Source of the DNA: a virus
Strand: one strand, 5' to 3'
Length of the DNA: 48,844 nucleotides
IMG/VR virus record: IMGVR_UViG_3300029923_000328
Span: 1 to 48,844 of that record
Part shown: positions 20,056 to 28,082 of the stretch, in pieces
Position numbering within the stretch: position 1 is the stretch's first letter
Layout of the letters: each line of letters starts with the position of its first letter
The notes under the pieces: model-generated
Databases searched by the model: none
The model's input: only the letters and a program-made list of their open reading frames with translations
Told to the model about the DNA's origin: nothing
Made by a program: the position numbers and the translations under genes

Positions 20056-21696
20056 ATGTCAAGTACACATAAAACAGACAATGTGCCTTTAACACAGTAT
20101 GTAGGTATAGATATCTTTAATCCACTAGAGGATTATAATGTTGATATGTTTAATATATCAAGTGCAATAGGTTGGATATATGATGATTTTGATGCATTAG
20201 ACAATAAGTATCCATTAAAAACTGTTGAAGATATTACATATTATGTTTCTAAAGGGACTGGATTAGATGATGAAAATGACGGATTAACTTCTGACACAGC
20301 ATTTTATAGTATAGCTAAAGCAATAAGTATGATTCCTCAAATTGTGAATCATAATGTAACTATTAATGTTGCCGCAGGAACTTACATAGAAGATGTCACA
20401 CTCGAAGGATTTGTAGGTAAAGGGACGATTACATTAAAAGGTTGCGAAGCTTTAGGTTCACCAACGGAGTATAAAGTTAATAGCGTATTAGTACAAAGAT
20501 GTACAGTATTAGTTTCAGTAATTGGTTTAAATGCTGTGTCTTTTAAAACAGGGTTTGGTTCATTTACTTCAACCCTATGTTCAGAAGTGTATATTAATAC
20601 ATGTATATCTACATATATAGATGCAACAAAACCTCATTTTGGTATTTTATCATGGGGTTCAATCACATATGTAATTAATAGTACATTTTCAAATTCTAAT
20701 GGGATATACACAGGACTTGGTGGGACTTTATATTTAGAATCAGTATCTGGGACTAATAATCTTGTTGGTATTACTGTAGCTAATGGAAGTACAGCTATTA
20801 AGTCATTTGGTGTTATTATTACTGGCAACATAGACACCAGTATTCAAGCTGGAAGTCAAATTATAGGTTCTGATGGTAAGTCTACAAGTGGTTATAGTCC
20901 TAATTTACTTATTAATGGAGACTTTAAGATTAATCAAAGAGCATTATCTAGTTATACAACTGCCAATGCTTATTCTGTTGATAGATGGTTAAATTATGGT
21001 GTTAGCACAACTATAACACCTATAACAAATGGATTGACAATTTCATGTTTGTCAACTAGTGATAGCAATCTAATCATGCAATCAGTAGAAGATTATGCTA
21101 AGTTCTCTGGTAAGACTGTTACATTGTCAGTAAAATATAGTGCTTTGTCTTTAGGGACAAATACTAAAATGACATTAGCTATTAGTGATGGCATTAGTAT
21201 GTATTCTGTTGATACAACTCAATCAAGTGGTATCATTAGCGTTACGCATATACTTCCAAGTAATATTACAAAATTATGTGCGACACTGGTTAAATATGGA
21301 AACGGAACATCATTTTCAGTAAATGTAGAATGGGCTAAACTTGAATTAGGTTCTGTACCTACACCTTTTGTTCCACGTCCAATAGCAGAAGAACTTGCAA
21401 TGTGTAAGAGGTATTATGAATCATTTCTTTGTACTTCTATTGTTACGGATAACTCATATGGAACGTATCGCTACTGCTCTAGTATACCCTTGGTAGAGAA
21501 AAGAATATTTCCAACTCTAAAATTTGATTCAGCAAATATTCTTAATATTGTTATACTTAATGCATCGCAAATTAGTTATGATAGTTCTGCTTCTAATAAA
21601 TCATCAATACTTCCAACGGTTTTACAATCAGCTTTTACTACTACTGGAGCTAATGGGGTTATTTTTATAGGTTCAGCAGATGCAGAAATTTATTAA
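20056..21696 (+). CDS. Receptor-binding/tail-spike protein B (beta-helix, paralogue of the previous gene)
   Basis: 546 residues with the same architecture as the preceding protein: attachment tag (LTQYVGIDIFNPLEDYNVDM), beta-helix domain starting at ITYYVSKGT, linker GSDGKSTSGYSPNLLINGDF, sandwich domain, the PTPFVPRPIAEELAMC segment and a C-terminal domain. Tag, linker and neck are near-identical between the two, also in DNA, while helix, sandwich and tip are clearly diverged. Start ATG follows GAAAGGGGTGA. Two spikes sharing an attachment tag suggests a heteromeric spike or a widened host range. Confidence 0.8.
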   Translation: MSSTHKTDNVPLTQYVGIDIFNPLEDYNVDMFNISSAIGWIYDDFDALDNKYPLKTVEDITYYVSKGTGLDDENDGLTSDTAFYSIAKAISMIPQIVNHNVTINVAAGTYIEDVTLEGFVGKGTITLKGCEALGSPTEYKVNSVLVQRCTVLVSVIGLNAVSFKTGFGSFTSTLCSEVYINTCISTYIDATKPHFGILSWGSITYVINSTFSNSNGIYTGLGGTLYLESVSGTNNLVGITVANGSTAIKSFGVIITGNIDTSIQAGSQIIGSDGKSTSGYSPNLLINGDFKINQRALSSYTTANAYSVDRWLNYGVSTTITPITNGLTISCLSTSDSNLIMQSVEDYAKFSGKTVTLSVKYSALSLGTNTKMTLAISDGISMYSVDTTQSSGIISVTHILPSNITKLCATLVKYGNGTSFSVNVEWAKLELGSVPTPFVPRPIAEELAMCKRYYESFLCTSIVTDNSYGTYRYCSSIPLVEKRIFPTLKFDSANILNIVILNASQISYDSSASNKSSILPTVLQSAFTTTGANGVIFIGSADAEIY

Positions 21697-21715
21697 AAAA
21701 GGAGAACTACAAATA

Positions 21716-22378
21716 ATGGAAATTAATATACAAACACACAAAGCTTATGCTAGTGTAGATTCTAATAATATTGTAACTAAATTATTCTCTGATGTTTTTA
21801 TACAACCAACTGATACGGACGTATTAATCATTGAAGGACAAGGAGATTCTGTAGTTTATATACAAAATAGTTATACATTGATGGATGAAAATCAATGTTA
21901 TAATTATAAAATAGTTGATGGAAAAATAGTCACTAGAGATTTAGAAGAAAAACAATCTGATGTTGATTATATAAATCGTGTGAAAATACAAAAATTACAA
22001 GAGATATCAAATGCTTGTGAGAAAACAGTATATGCAGGAACTGATGTGACTACATCTTTAGGTGTAGAACATTTTTCTTGTACTGCAAATGACCAAACTA
22101 ACATTTCGGCTTCTGCTTCTGCCGTATTACAAGGGGCAACGCAAATCCCATATCATGCTGATGGTAAATTATGTAGAGTATTTAGTGGTGAAGAAATCAC
22201 TAATTTATATACAAGCGTTAAGTTATTTGTTACATATCAAGTTACATTCTGTAATCACTTAAATATTTGGATTAAACGTTGTACGACAATTGATGAATTG
22301 AACTCTATAACATATACTTCTAAACTCCCAAGTGATTTATTAGAAAATTTTAATACTATTATGGGTATAGTAGAATAG
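21716..22378 (+). CDS. DUF4376-like tail fibre/assembly protein
   Basis: 220 residues. ATG 21716 is chosen over the upstream in-frame ATG 21680 because AAAAGGAG (21697-21704) lies at correct spacing before it and the earlier ATG is inside the spike gene. The first 80 residues are beta-rich. From about 95 on, the pattern KIQKLQEISNACEKTVYAGT...FSCTANDQTNI...Y.ADG...R.F...E...LY..V..FVTYQVTFCNHLNIWI matches the DUF4376 region of phage fibre and fibre-assembly proteins. Probably helps assemble or decorates the spikes coded just before it. Confidence 0.7.
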   Translation: MEINIQTHKAYASVDSNNIVTKLFSDVFIQPTDTDVLIIEGQGDSVVYIQNSYTLMDENQCYNYKIVDGKIVTRDLEEKQSDVDYINRVKIQKLQEISNACEKTVYAGTDVTTSLGVEHFSCTANDQTNISASASAVLQGATQIPYHADGKLCRVFSGEEITNLYTSVKLFVTYQVTFCNHLNIWIKRCTTIDELNSITYTSKLPSDLLENFNTIMGIVE

Positions 22379-22385
22379 AAAGAAT

Positions 22386-22805
22386 ATGAAAAAGTTATTC
22401 GAAAATTTAATTTTGTTTTTAATTGGTGGTAGCATTTATTTCTTTTCTGAATGTATATTCAGAGGTTATTCGTTTATGCCTATGTTTATCGTAGGCGGTA
22501 TATCGTTTCTATGTATAGGAGCATTAAATAATACAGTGTTTAATTGGAACACACCTTTATTAATACAACAATTTATATCAATGCTTATTATTACTTCTTT
22601 AGAATTTGCAAGTGGTATGATATTGAACGTTTATATGGGATTAAATATGTGGGATTATTCTAACCAATGGGGGAACATTTATGGACAGATTTGTCCAAAA
22701 TTTATGATAATCTGGTTCTTTGTTTCTCTTATTGGTATTATTTTAGATGATATTATTAGATGGAAACTGTTTAAAGAAGAAAGACCGCATTATCAATTAT
22801 TATGA
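22386..22805 (+). CDS. Four-helix membrane protein, PF06541-like (putative ABC-transporter type IV family)
   Basis: 139 residues with four hydrophobic segments (about 6-21, 30-47, 60-82 and 107-124). Conserved features of the clostridial PF06541 family are recognisable: FRGYSFMPMFIVGG, a central TSLEFASG with a membrane-embedded glutamate, and VYMGLNMWDYSNQWGNIYGQICP. These proteins are common in Clostridia and phages, but the function is unproven. It starts 7 bases after the DUF4376 gene and lies inside the tail module, away from the endolysin. It could affect the host envelope or assist lysis; that is speculation. Confidence 0.65.
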   Translation: MKKLFENLILFLIGGSIYFFSECIFRGYSFMPMFIVGGISFLCIGALNNTVFNWNTPLLIQQFISMLIITSLEFASGMILNVYMGLNMWDYSNQWGNIYGQICPKFMIIWFFVSLIGIILDDIIRWKLFKEERPHYQLL

Positions 22806-22823
22806 AAGAATAGGGGGTGTAAT

Positions 22824-23726
22824 ATGGTATTTTTAGGTAATTCATTTTTCTTAGGGCAAAAGTGTATGAGAACTACCCCATCAAGTATTTCTCATATTGT
22901 AAAAATTAAATTACAAAATGGTATGTTCGATGAAGTATATATTGGTAAGGATACAAATACAACATATACAACAGATATAAATCCTACATGGGATTATAAT
23001 ACACTTTTACACGCATTTTTCAATGGTAATTTATATGCTGGTAATGTAGATTTCCAATTATCACAAGTAAGTTCTATAAGAATAAAACGTAGAGTAACTG
23101 GTGAATATGAGTATACTACATTATTTGAGATACCTATTAAGGTAGAATCAGATTTACGTTTTACAAGATATGATAGATTAGCACAATCTGGAATACAGTA
23201 TGATTACATAAGCGTTCCAGTACTAAATAACGTAGAAGGTAACTCTAGTGTTAAGAGCGTTTTAAGTCAATTTGAAGGTGTATTTATTGTTGGTAAAGAC
23301 CAAACATTCAATACAATATTAAATGTTGCAATCACTTCACAAAAGAATAGACCATCTTCCATTATCAATACAATAGATAGAAAATATCCATATGTTGTTT
23401 CTAATGGATTAAATAATTATTATAGCGGTACAACAACTGGTATGTTCTTAGAAACAGAAACAGATAATTTCACATGGAAATATTATGATGGGTGGAAACA
23501 TAGAGCCGATTTAATGGATTTTTTATGTGATGGTAAGCCTAAAATTCTAAAGCATTATGATGGAAGAATTTGGATGATATCTGTTGTTGAAAATCCAACC
23601 GAAACAGTACAAGAACAAAATGATATTGTAATTACTTCATTTAACTGGACTGAAAGTGATGATTATAATTCAACTAATGCGTTATATAATGGTGGGTTTA
23701 TTGAAGTTAATGTTGAGGGGAGATGA
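22824..23726 (+). CDS. Distal tail/baseplate protein (Dit-like candidate)
   Basis: 300 residues after a TAGGGGGTG ribosome binding site. It is beta-rich, with a first domain (residues 1-130: LGNSFFLGQKCMR...IVKIKLQNG...RIKRRVTGEYEYTTLFE) and a second with FDIE-like strands (WMISVVENPTETVQEQND). Size, strand pattern and position just before the DUF5048 hub protein fit a distal tail or adaptor protein linking the tail tube to the hub. No sequence signature proves it. Confidence 0.5.
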   Translation: MVFLGNSFFLGQKCMRTTPSSISHIVKIKLQNGMFDEVYIGKDTNTTYTTDINPTWDYNTLLHAFFNGNLYAGNVDFQLSQVSSIRIKRRVTGEYEYTTLFEIPIKVESDLRFTRYDRLAQSGIQYDYISVPVLNNVEGNSSVKSVLSQFEGVFIVGKDQTFNTILNVAITSQKNRPSSIINTIDRKYPYVVSNGLNNYYSGTTTGMFLETETDNFTWKYYDGWKHRADLMDFLCDGKPKILKHYDGRIWMISVVENPTETVQEQNDIVITSFNWTESDDYNSTNALYNGGFIEVNVEGR

Positions 23727-23732
23727 TAATCA

Positions 23733-25142
23733 ATGCCATATCAAGTACAGCAAGAAGACATTAGATTATTAAAACAATCTCCAAAGACTAATTATGTTTC
23801 GTTAGAGTTACAAAATAACGTATTTAAAACAATAGATAAAATGGAAGGTCAACTTGTATCTGATTCATATACAATTGATGCAGATTCTGATATAAGAAGA
23901 ACCTTTACACTTACATTAGTTGTAAGTGATTCAAGTTTTAACATAGGAGAAAATTCTAAAATATGGTTGAATAAATATATTAAAATTACTATTGGTACTT
24001 TTAATTTAAGGACAGAATCAATCGTATGGTATCCCGTAGGTACATACCTATTTACAGATACTAACTATAAATATGATTCAGTTTCTAATATATTAACATT
24101 AACTTGTGTAGATTTAATGAGTAAATTAACGGGATTAAGAAACGGGCAACTTACTGGTTTAACTACCTCAATACCACAAGGTTCTGTACTTCGTGATACG
24201 ATAATTTCAGTAATCACACAGTTAGGTGGATTCCCAAATTATAGAATTGAGGATGCTGGAAAACCAATACCATATGACTTGAATTTTTCAACTGGGGCAA
24301 CTGTTTATGAAATTCTTACGACACTAAGAGACTTATATGCAGGATATGAAATGTTCTTTGATATTGATAATGTGTTCGTATTTCAACCAATACCAACATG
24401 TAAAGATACAGATTATTTTTTAGTAGATACAGACTTAAAGGATTTAGTTATTTCAGAAGAAGTAAGTAACTCATTTTCTGATGTTAAGAATGTCACAGAA
24501 GTTTGGGGTCAAAACATTGAAGCTGATAGATATACTGACAGTGTAACTATGAGTGGAGATACATATACTTTAACATTTACTTCCGCAATAGTTTTAAGTA
24601 ATTATTTAGATATATCTTTTAAAGCATCAGCAAATAATGTTGCAAATGCAAAGATTAAATTTAACACAAGTACTGTATATAATATATTAGATGAAGATGG
24701 AGTAAATATTATAGCTAATAGGATTGTGGCAGGAAAAACGTATGTAGTTAGATATAGTAATAGCACAGTTAAATTATTAGGTCAAAATCAAATATATGCT
24801 ATTTGGAAAGATACCAACGCTGATAGTCCATATAACATTAATAAAATTGGTGAGATTTGTCAAATATTTAGCGGTGGTGACTATGAAAAAATATATTCTG
24901 ACGACCTAGCTTTAGAACGTGCTAAATATGAAAACTGGTTAAAAACAAGATTACAAGATGCGACCGTGTTAGAAATGATTAATATACCTTGGATGGATGT
25001 AAATAAAAAGATTTTATACCAAAGTAAAGTAACAGGAGTAACACAAGGATATATAACTAAATCAATTAATGGCTCAACAACAACTGGGACGATGACAACT
25101 AATATTATAAAATATTACCCATTGTATCCAGACATTATATAA
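23733..25142 (+). CDS. Tail hub protein, DUF5048-like
   Basis: 469 residues, starting 6 bases after the previous gene with GGGGAGATGA just before it. The N-terminal part (YVSLELQNNVFKTIDKMEGQLVSDSYTIDADSDIRRTF) and the following region with YPVGTYLFTD...LTLTCVDLMSKLTG are the hallmark of DUF5048 and gp44-like tail hub proteins. A long beta insertion follows, with a conserved tail (YENWLKTRLQDATVLEMINIPWMDVN) typical of hub proteins that set up the membrane-facing end of the tail. Together with the Dit-like neighbour it would form the tail tip. Confidence 0.7.
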   Translation: MPYQVQQEDIRLLKQSPKTNYVSLELQNNVFKTIDKMEGQLVSDSYTIDADSDIRRTFTLTLVVSDSSFNIGENSKIWLNKYIKITIGTFNLRTESIVWYPVGTYLFTDTNYKYDSVSNILTLTCVDLMSKLTGLRNGQLTGLTTSIPQGSVLRDTIISVITQLGGFPNYRIEDAGKPIPYDLNFSTGATVYEILTTLRDLYAGYEMFFDIDNVFVFQPIPTCKDTDYFLVDTDLKDLVISEEVSNSFSDVKNVTEVWGQNIEADRYTDSVTMSGDTYTLTFTSAIVLSNYLDISFKASANNVANAKIKFNTSTVYNILDEDGVNIIANRIVAGKTYVVRYSNSTVKLLGQNQIYAIWKDTNADSPYNINKIGEICQIFSGGDYEKIYSDDLALERAKYENWLKTRLQDATVLEMINIPWMDVNKKILYQSKVTGVTQGYITKSINGSTTTGTMTTNIIKYYPLYPDII

Positions 25143-25157
25143 AAAGGAGATGAGTAA

Positions 25158-25853
25158 ATGGCTTATACTGATTGCCCACTAAGTACGCTACCAACTACTA
25201 TTGATAGTTTTCCTAGAAGACAGGATTTAACCCTTGCAGATTTGTCATTAGTACAAAGTTTTGAAACAAAATATGCAAGTGGAGATTTTGCTGGCGCTAA
25301 CCAAATTATAGAAGATAACCCAACTTTAAAATTAAAAATTAACAATGCAGAAACATGGAATGAAATGAGAGATGCAATTATTGCATTAGAGCATATGTTC
25401 ATGACTGACATTGAAGATTACATAACTAACGTAGCGCAATATCAAGGGACTTTTATACCATCAAAATCATATAAAAAATACGATATAGTTGATTATGTAT
25501 TTAATGATGCTGTTAATTGTTATATGGTAAAATATAACAATACACCAGTTGGTACACTTCCAACTGATTTAAACTATTTTGCACCACAAACTCTTAGAGG
25601 TTTACAAGGTGTAAGTGGTATTGGTCTATCATTTAAGAAATTATGGATTGATATAACTGAATATAAGGTAGATGAAAGTGTGTCTTATTTAGGTGATATT
25701 TATCAATGTTTAATTCAAAATGTAGGACATAACCCATTAACTTCACCTACGTATTGGTTAAAAATTATGTACTTAACACCTCAAATTGTTACTAGCACAG
25801 ATAAACCAACAAGTTTGAAATCTGGCGGCTATTGGTTTAAGATAGTTGCTTAA
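25158..25853 (+). CDS. Tail protein with chitin-binding-like (CBM5/12-type) module
   Basis: 231 residues after AAAAGGAGATGA. A helical first half (QTIEDNP-like segment, then WNEMRDAIIALEHMF) leads to two short beta modules: YQGTFIPSKSYKKYDIVDYVFNDAVNCYMV and YKVDESVSYLGDIYQCLIQ...PLTSPTYWLKI. The second matches the small carbohydrate-binding module of chitinases and phage fibres (DVVSYNG..Y.C...........WW pattern). It lies directly before the endolysin, so binding to cell-wall sugar at the tail tip is a reasonable guess. Confidence 0.6.
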   Translation: MAYTDCPLSTLPTTIDSFPRRQDLTLADLSLVQSFETKYASGDFAGANQIIEDNPTLKLKINNAETWNEMRDAIIALEHMFMTDIEDYITNVAQYQGTFIPSKSYKKYDIVDYVFNDAVNCYMVKYNNTPVGTLPTDLNYFAPQTLRGLQGVSGIGLSFKKLWIDITEYKVDESVSYLGDIYQCLIQNVGHNPLTSPTYWLKIMYLTPQIVTSTDKPTSLKSGGYWFKIVA

Positions 25854-25874
25854 TAGAAAGGGGATTAATATATT

Positions 25875-26978
25875 ATGAATATTAAAGGAATTGATGTTTC
25901 AAAGCATCAAGGTAAAATTGATTGGTCAAAAGTAAAAGCAGATGGTGTAAAATTTGCTATGATTCGTGCTGGATATGGTAATTCTATATCACAAAAAGAT
26001 ACTTTATTTGACTATAATGTTACGAATGCTTTAGCTAACGGAATTGACGTAGGAGCATATTGGTTTAGTTATGCTGTTTCATCAACAGATGCACGAAAAG
26101 AAGCACAAGTGTTTTTACAAGTTATTGAAAAATATAGAGGTAAAATGAAATACCCAGTATGCTTCGATTATGAATATGATTCAGTCAAATATTCTATATC
26201 AAAGGGTGTGACACCTACTAAATCATCGATGACTAGCATAGCAAAAACATTTATGACAGAAGTTAAAAATACTGGATGGGCTACCATGAATTATACTAAT
26301 ATGGATTTTATTAGAAATAAATTCGATATGTCACAGCTAAGTGAGTTTGAGATATGGCTTGCAGACTACAGTGGCTCACCAGACGTTACTTGCGGTATTC
26401 AGCAAACAAGTAGTAATGGTAAAGTTAATGGGATTAGCGGCTCTGTAGATATGGATACAGCATTTAAGGATTATGCAAATCATCAAACTGCATCAGATGC
26501 AGTAAGTGATACAACTTCTGATTTTAGTATTTCAAAAGGTAATTCATATCAATTTAAAATTACATCAAGTAATACACCTAGCTTTATTTTAGGAACTGCT
26601 AATGTATTCACAGTCAGTTTAGTTAGTCAAATTGGTAAGGAATATTTATTTAGAATCACAGCGATTGGAAATTCTGGTCAAGCAAGCGGAGTATTCCTTG
26701 ATGGCAAGAAGATTTGTATAGTTACCGTTAAAGAAGATATTGTAGTTTCTGATACACCAACTACATTAAATGTTTCTAAGGGTAAAACTTATCAGTTTAA
26801 ATTAACGGCAGATAAAAAACCAGTTTTCACTTGTGGAAATGGTGGGATATTTATTGTTGATTTTGTAAAGTCAGAAGGTAATGACCATTTCTTTAAAGTA
26901 ACAGCTATTGGGGATATTGGTCAATCAGCAGGATTTTATGCAAATGGTAAGAATATCTGTATAGGTACAATTAAATGA
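25875..26978 (+). CDS. Endolysin: GH25 N-acetylmuramidase with two C-terminal binding repeats
   Basis: 367 residues. Residues 1-200 form a glycoside hydrolase family 25 barrel: GIDVSKHQG with D7, AMIRAGYG, GAYWFSYA, and the catalytic pair D98/E100 in CFDYEYDS. It cuts the muramic acid-glucosamine bond of peptidoglycan to free progeny. After a linker come two homologous repeats of about 70 residues (near 215-285 and 295-367), each with SKGxxYQFKxT, GxxxxFxVxxV and TAIGxxGQxxGxxxxGKxICIxT, presumably wall-binding. No signal peptide, so it needs a holin. Its stop overlaps the next start (ATGA). Confidence 0.93.
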   Translation: MNIKGIDVSKHQGKIDWSKVKADGVKFAMIRAGYGNSISQKDTLFDYNVTNALANGIDVGAYWFSYAVSSTDARKEAQVFLQVIEKYRGKMKYPVCFDYEYDSVKYSISKGVTPTKSSMTSIAKTFMTEVKNTGWATMNYTNMDFIRNKFDMSQLSEFEIWLADYSGSPDVTCGIQQTSSNGKVNGISGSVDMDTAFKDYANHQTASDAVSDTTSDFSISKGNSYQFKITSSNTPSFILGTANVFTVSLVSQIGKEYLFRITAIGNSGQASGVFLDGKKICIVTVKEDIVVSDTPTTLNVSKGKTYQFKLTADKKPVFTCGNGGIFIVDFVKSEGNDHFFKVTAIGDIGQSAGFYANGKNICIGTIK

Positions 26979-27304
26979 AAAAGATTAAGAAGAAACCAGA
27001 GTTTTCTAAGTTCGTAATTGGCGCTTTAGTTTCAACTTATTTTGTAGTTTTAATTCTAGGTATTTATGTAGTGATTAGTGCTTTAATACTATATCCAGAG
27101 TATGCCGTACAAGCATTAATGGCACTATTCACATATGTTGGTACTGTTAATGCAATTTCTATACCATTTTATTTGACTACTAAAAGAGATGAGAATCTAC
27201 AGAAATATCCAGACATAAAGACAATAGATGATTTTAAATCTATGAACGATATCAGTTCAAATATGGGTGAAGACCTATCGAATATAAACAATACGGAAAA
27301 GTGA
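26975..27304 (+). CDS. Small membrane protein, holin-like (two helices)
   Basis: 109 residues. A lysine-rich N-terminus is followed by two hydrophobic segments (about 12-39 and 44-68) and a charged C-terminal tail. It overlaps the endolysin stop (ATGA) and precedes another membrane protein, the usual layout of a lysis cassette. Size and topology fit a class II holin or a holin partner; no specific family was recognised. Confidence 0.6.
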   Translation: MKKIKKKPEFSKFVIGALVSTYFVVLILGIYVVISALILYPEYAVQALMALFTYVGTVNAISIPFYLTTKRDENLQKYPDIKTIDDFKSMNDISSNMGEDLSNINNTEK

Positions 27305-27314
27305 GGAATATTAT

Positions 27315-27677
27315 ATGAAAGAATTTATGAGTTTCGTTATTACAAATTGGGCATTAATTGTCGGTTTCATTTTTGTTATTATTATGGCAGTACAAAAAAT
27401 CATGGAGTTTGTGGCATTACCTACAGATAAGAGAATGGCAGAAGTTAAAGAAAGACTTTTAGAATGGGTTAGAATTGCCGAAGCAGACCTTGGTAGCGGT
27501 ACTGGTGTACTTAAACTTGCACAAGTATATAATACTTTCTGCGAAGCGTTCCCTTACCTAAAGAAATGGATTACAATTGATAAATTTGATGTTCTTGTAA
27601 AAGAAGCTTTAGCTAAAATTGAAGCCGCATTAACTACAGAACAAGCTAAAATTAATGCTTTCCATTTAAGCAAATAA
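27315..27677 (+). CDS. Holin-like membrane protein (LLH-family-like)
   Basis: 120 residues. One N-terminal membrane helix (about 9-28, ALIVGFIFVIIMAVQKI) is followed by an amphipathic helical region with VKERLLEWVRIAEADLGSGTGVLKL and DVLVKEALAKIEAAL. This pattern of one helix plus 'GTG..K...V' helical tail resembles the LLH group of phage holins. The role would be forming the membrane lesion that releases the GH25 endolysin. Which of the two small membrane proteins is the true holin cannot be decided from sequence. Confidence 0.65.
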   Translation: MKEFMSFVITNWALIVGFIFVIIMAVQKIMEFVALPTDKRMAEVKERLLEWVRIAEADLGSGTGVLKLAQVYNTFCEAFPYLKKWITIDKFDVLVKEALAKIEAALTTEQAKINAFHLSK

Positions 27678-27690
27678 TAGAAACGATATA

Positions 27691-27722
27691 TATGCCATTA
27701 TGGGTAATTCTGTAATGGCATA
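27691..27722 (+). terminator. Hairpin after the lysis cassette (weak terminator or attenuator)
   Basis: A perfect 10-bp stem (27691-27700 with 27713-27722) with a 12-nt loop lies in the 75-base gap after the holin-like gene. No T run follows, so it is at best a weak terminator; RNA processing or protection of the lysis transcript is an alternative. Confidence 0.5.
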
Positions 27723-27752
27723 ATTATAAAAAGAAAAGTGAGTGATAATAAA

Positions 27753-28082
27753 ATGGCAAATATGTCAATAAATAATTTTACATTTCATGACCATACCACA
27801 ATAGCGAGTGTGGGGAATGAATTACATCTTACTAACAATATACAGACTGTCGATGTTGAAATTGTCGCCACTGGCACATTTACGGCAAATTTTGAAGGCA
27901 AAGGTTTATCTGGTGCATGGTATCCTATTGTTGGGGCTGATTTATCTACATTAAATTTAGCAAGTAATACTAATGTTACTACAGCTTTATGGCAAATAGA
28001 TTTAACTGCGTTGGTATCTTTTAGAATTAATTTAGTACAAAATGCAGGAACTGTTTCTGTATATGGAAAGGTAGTGGGATAA
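27753..28082 (+). CDS. Small beta protein preceding a giant fibre (cassette copy 1)
   Basis: 109 residues. ATG 27753 is chosen over an in-frame GTG at 27738 because the aligned paralogue at 30486 starts at the same place (ANMSINNFTFHDH here, SSNVLENFIFHED there). All-beta pattern ending VSVYGKVVG. Its stop overlaps the next start (TAATG), so it is translationally coupled to the fibre gene. The identical arrangement recurs at 30486/30827. It may be a fibre adaptor or chaperone; function unknown. Confidence 0.6.
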   Translation: MANMSINNFTFHDHTTIASVGNELHLTNNIQTVDVEIVATGTFTANFEGKGLSGAWYPIVGADLSTLNLASNTNVTTALWQIDLTALVSFRINLVQNAGTVSVYGKVVG

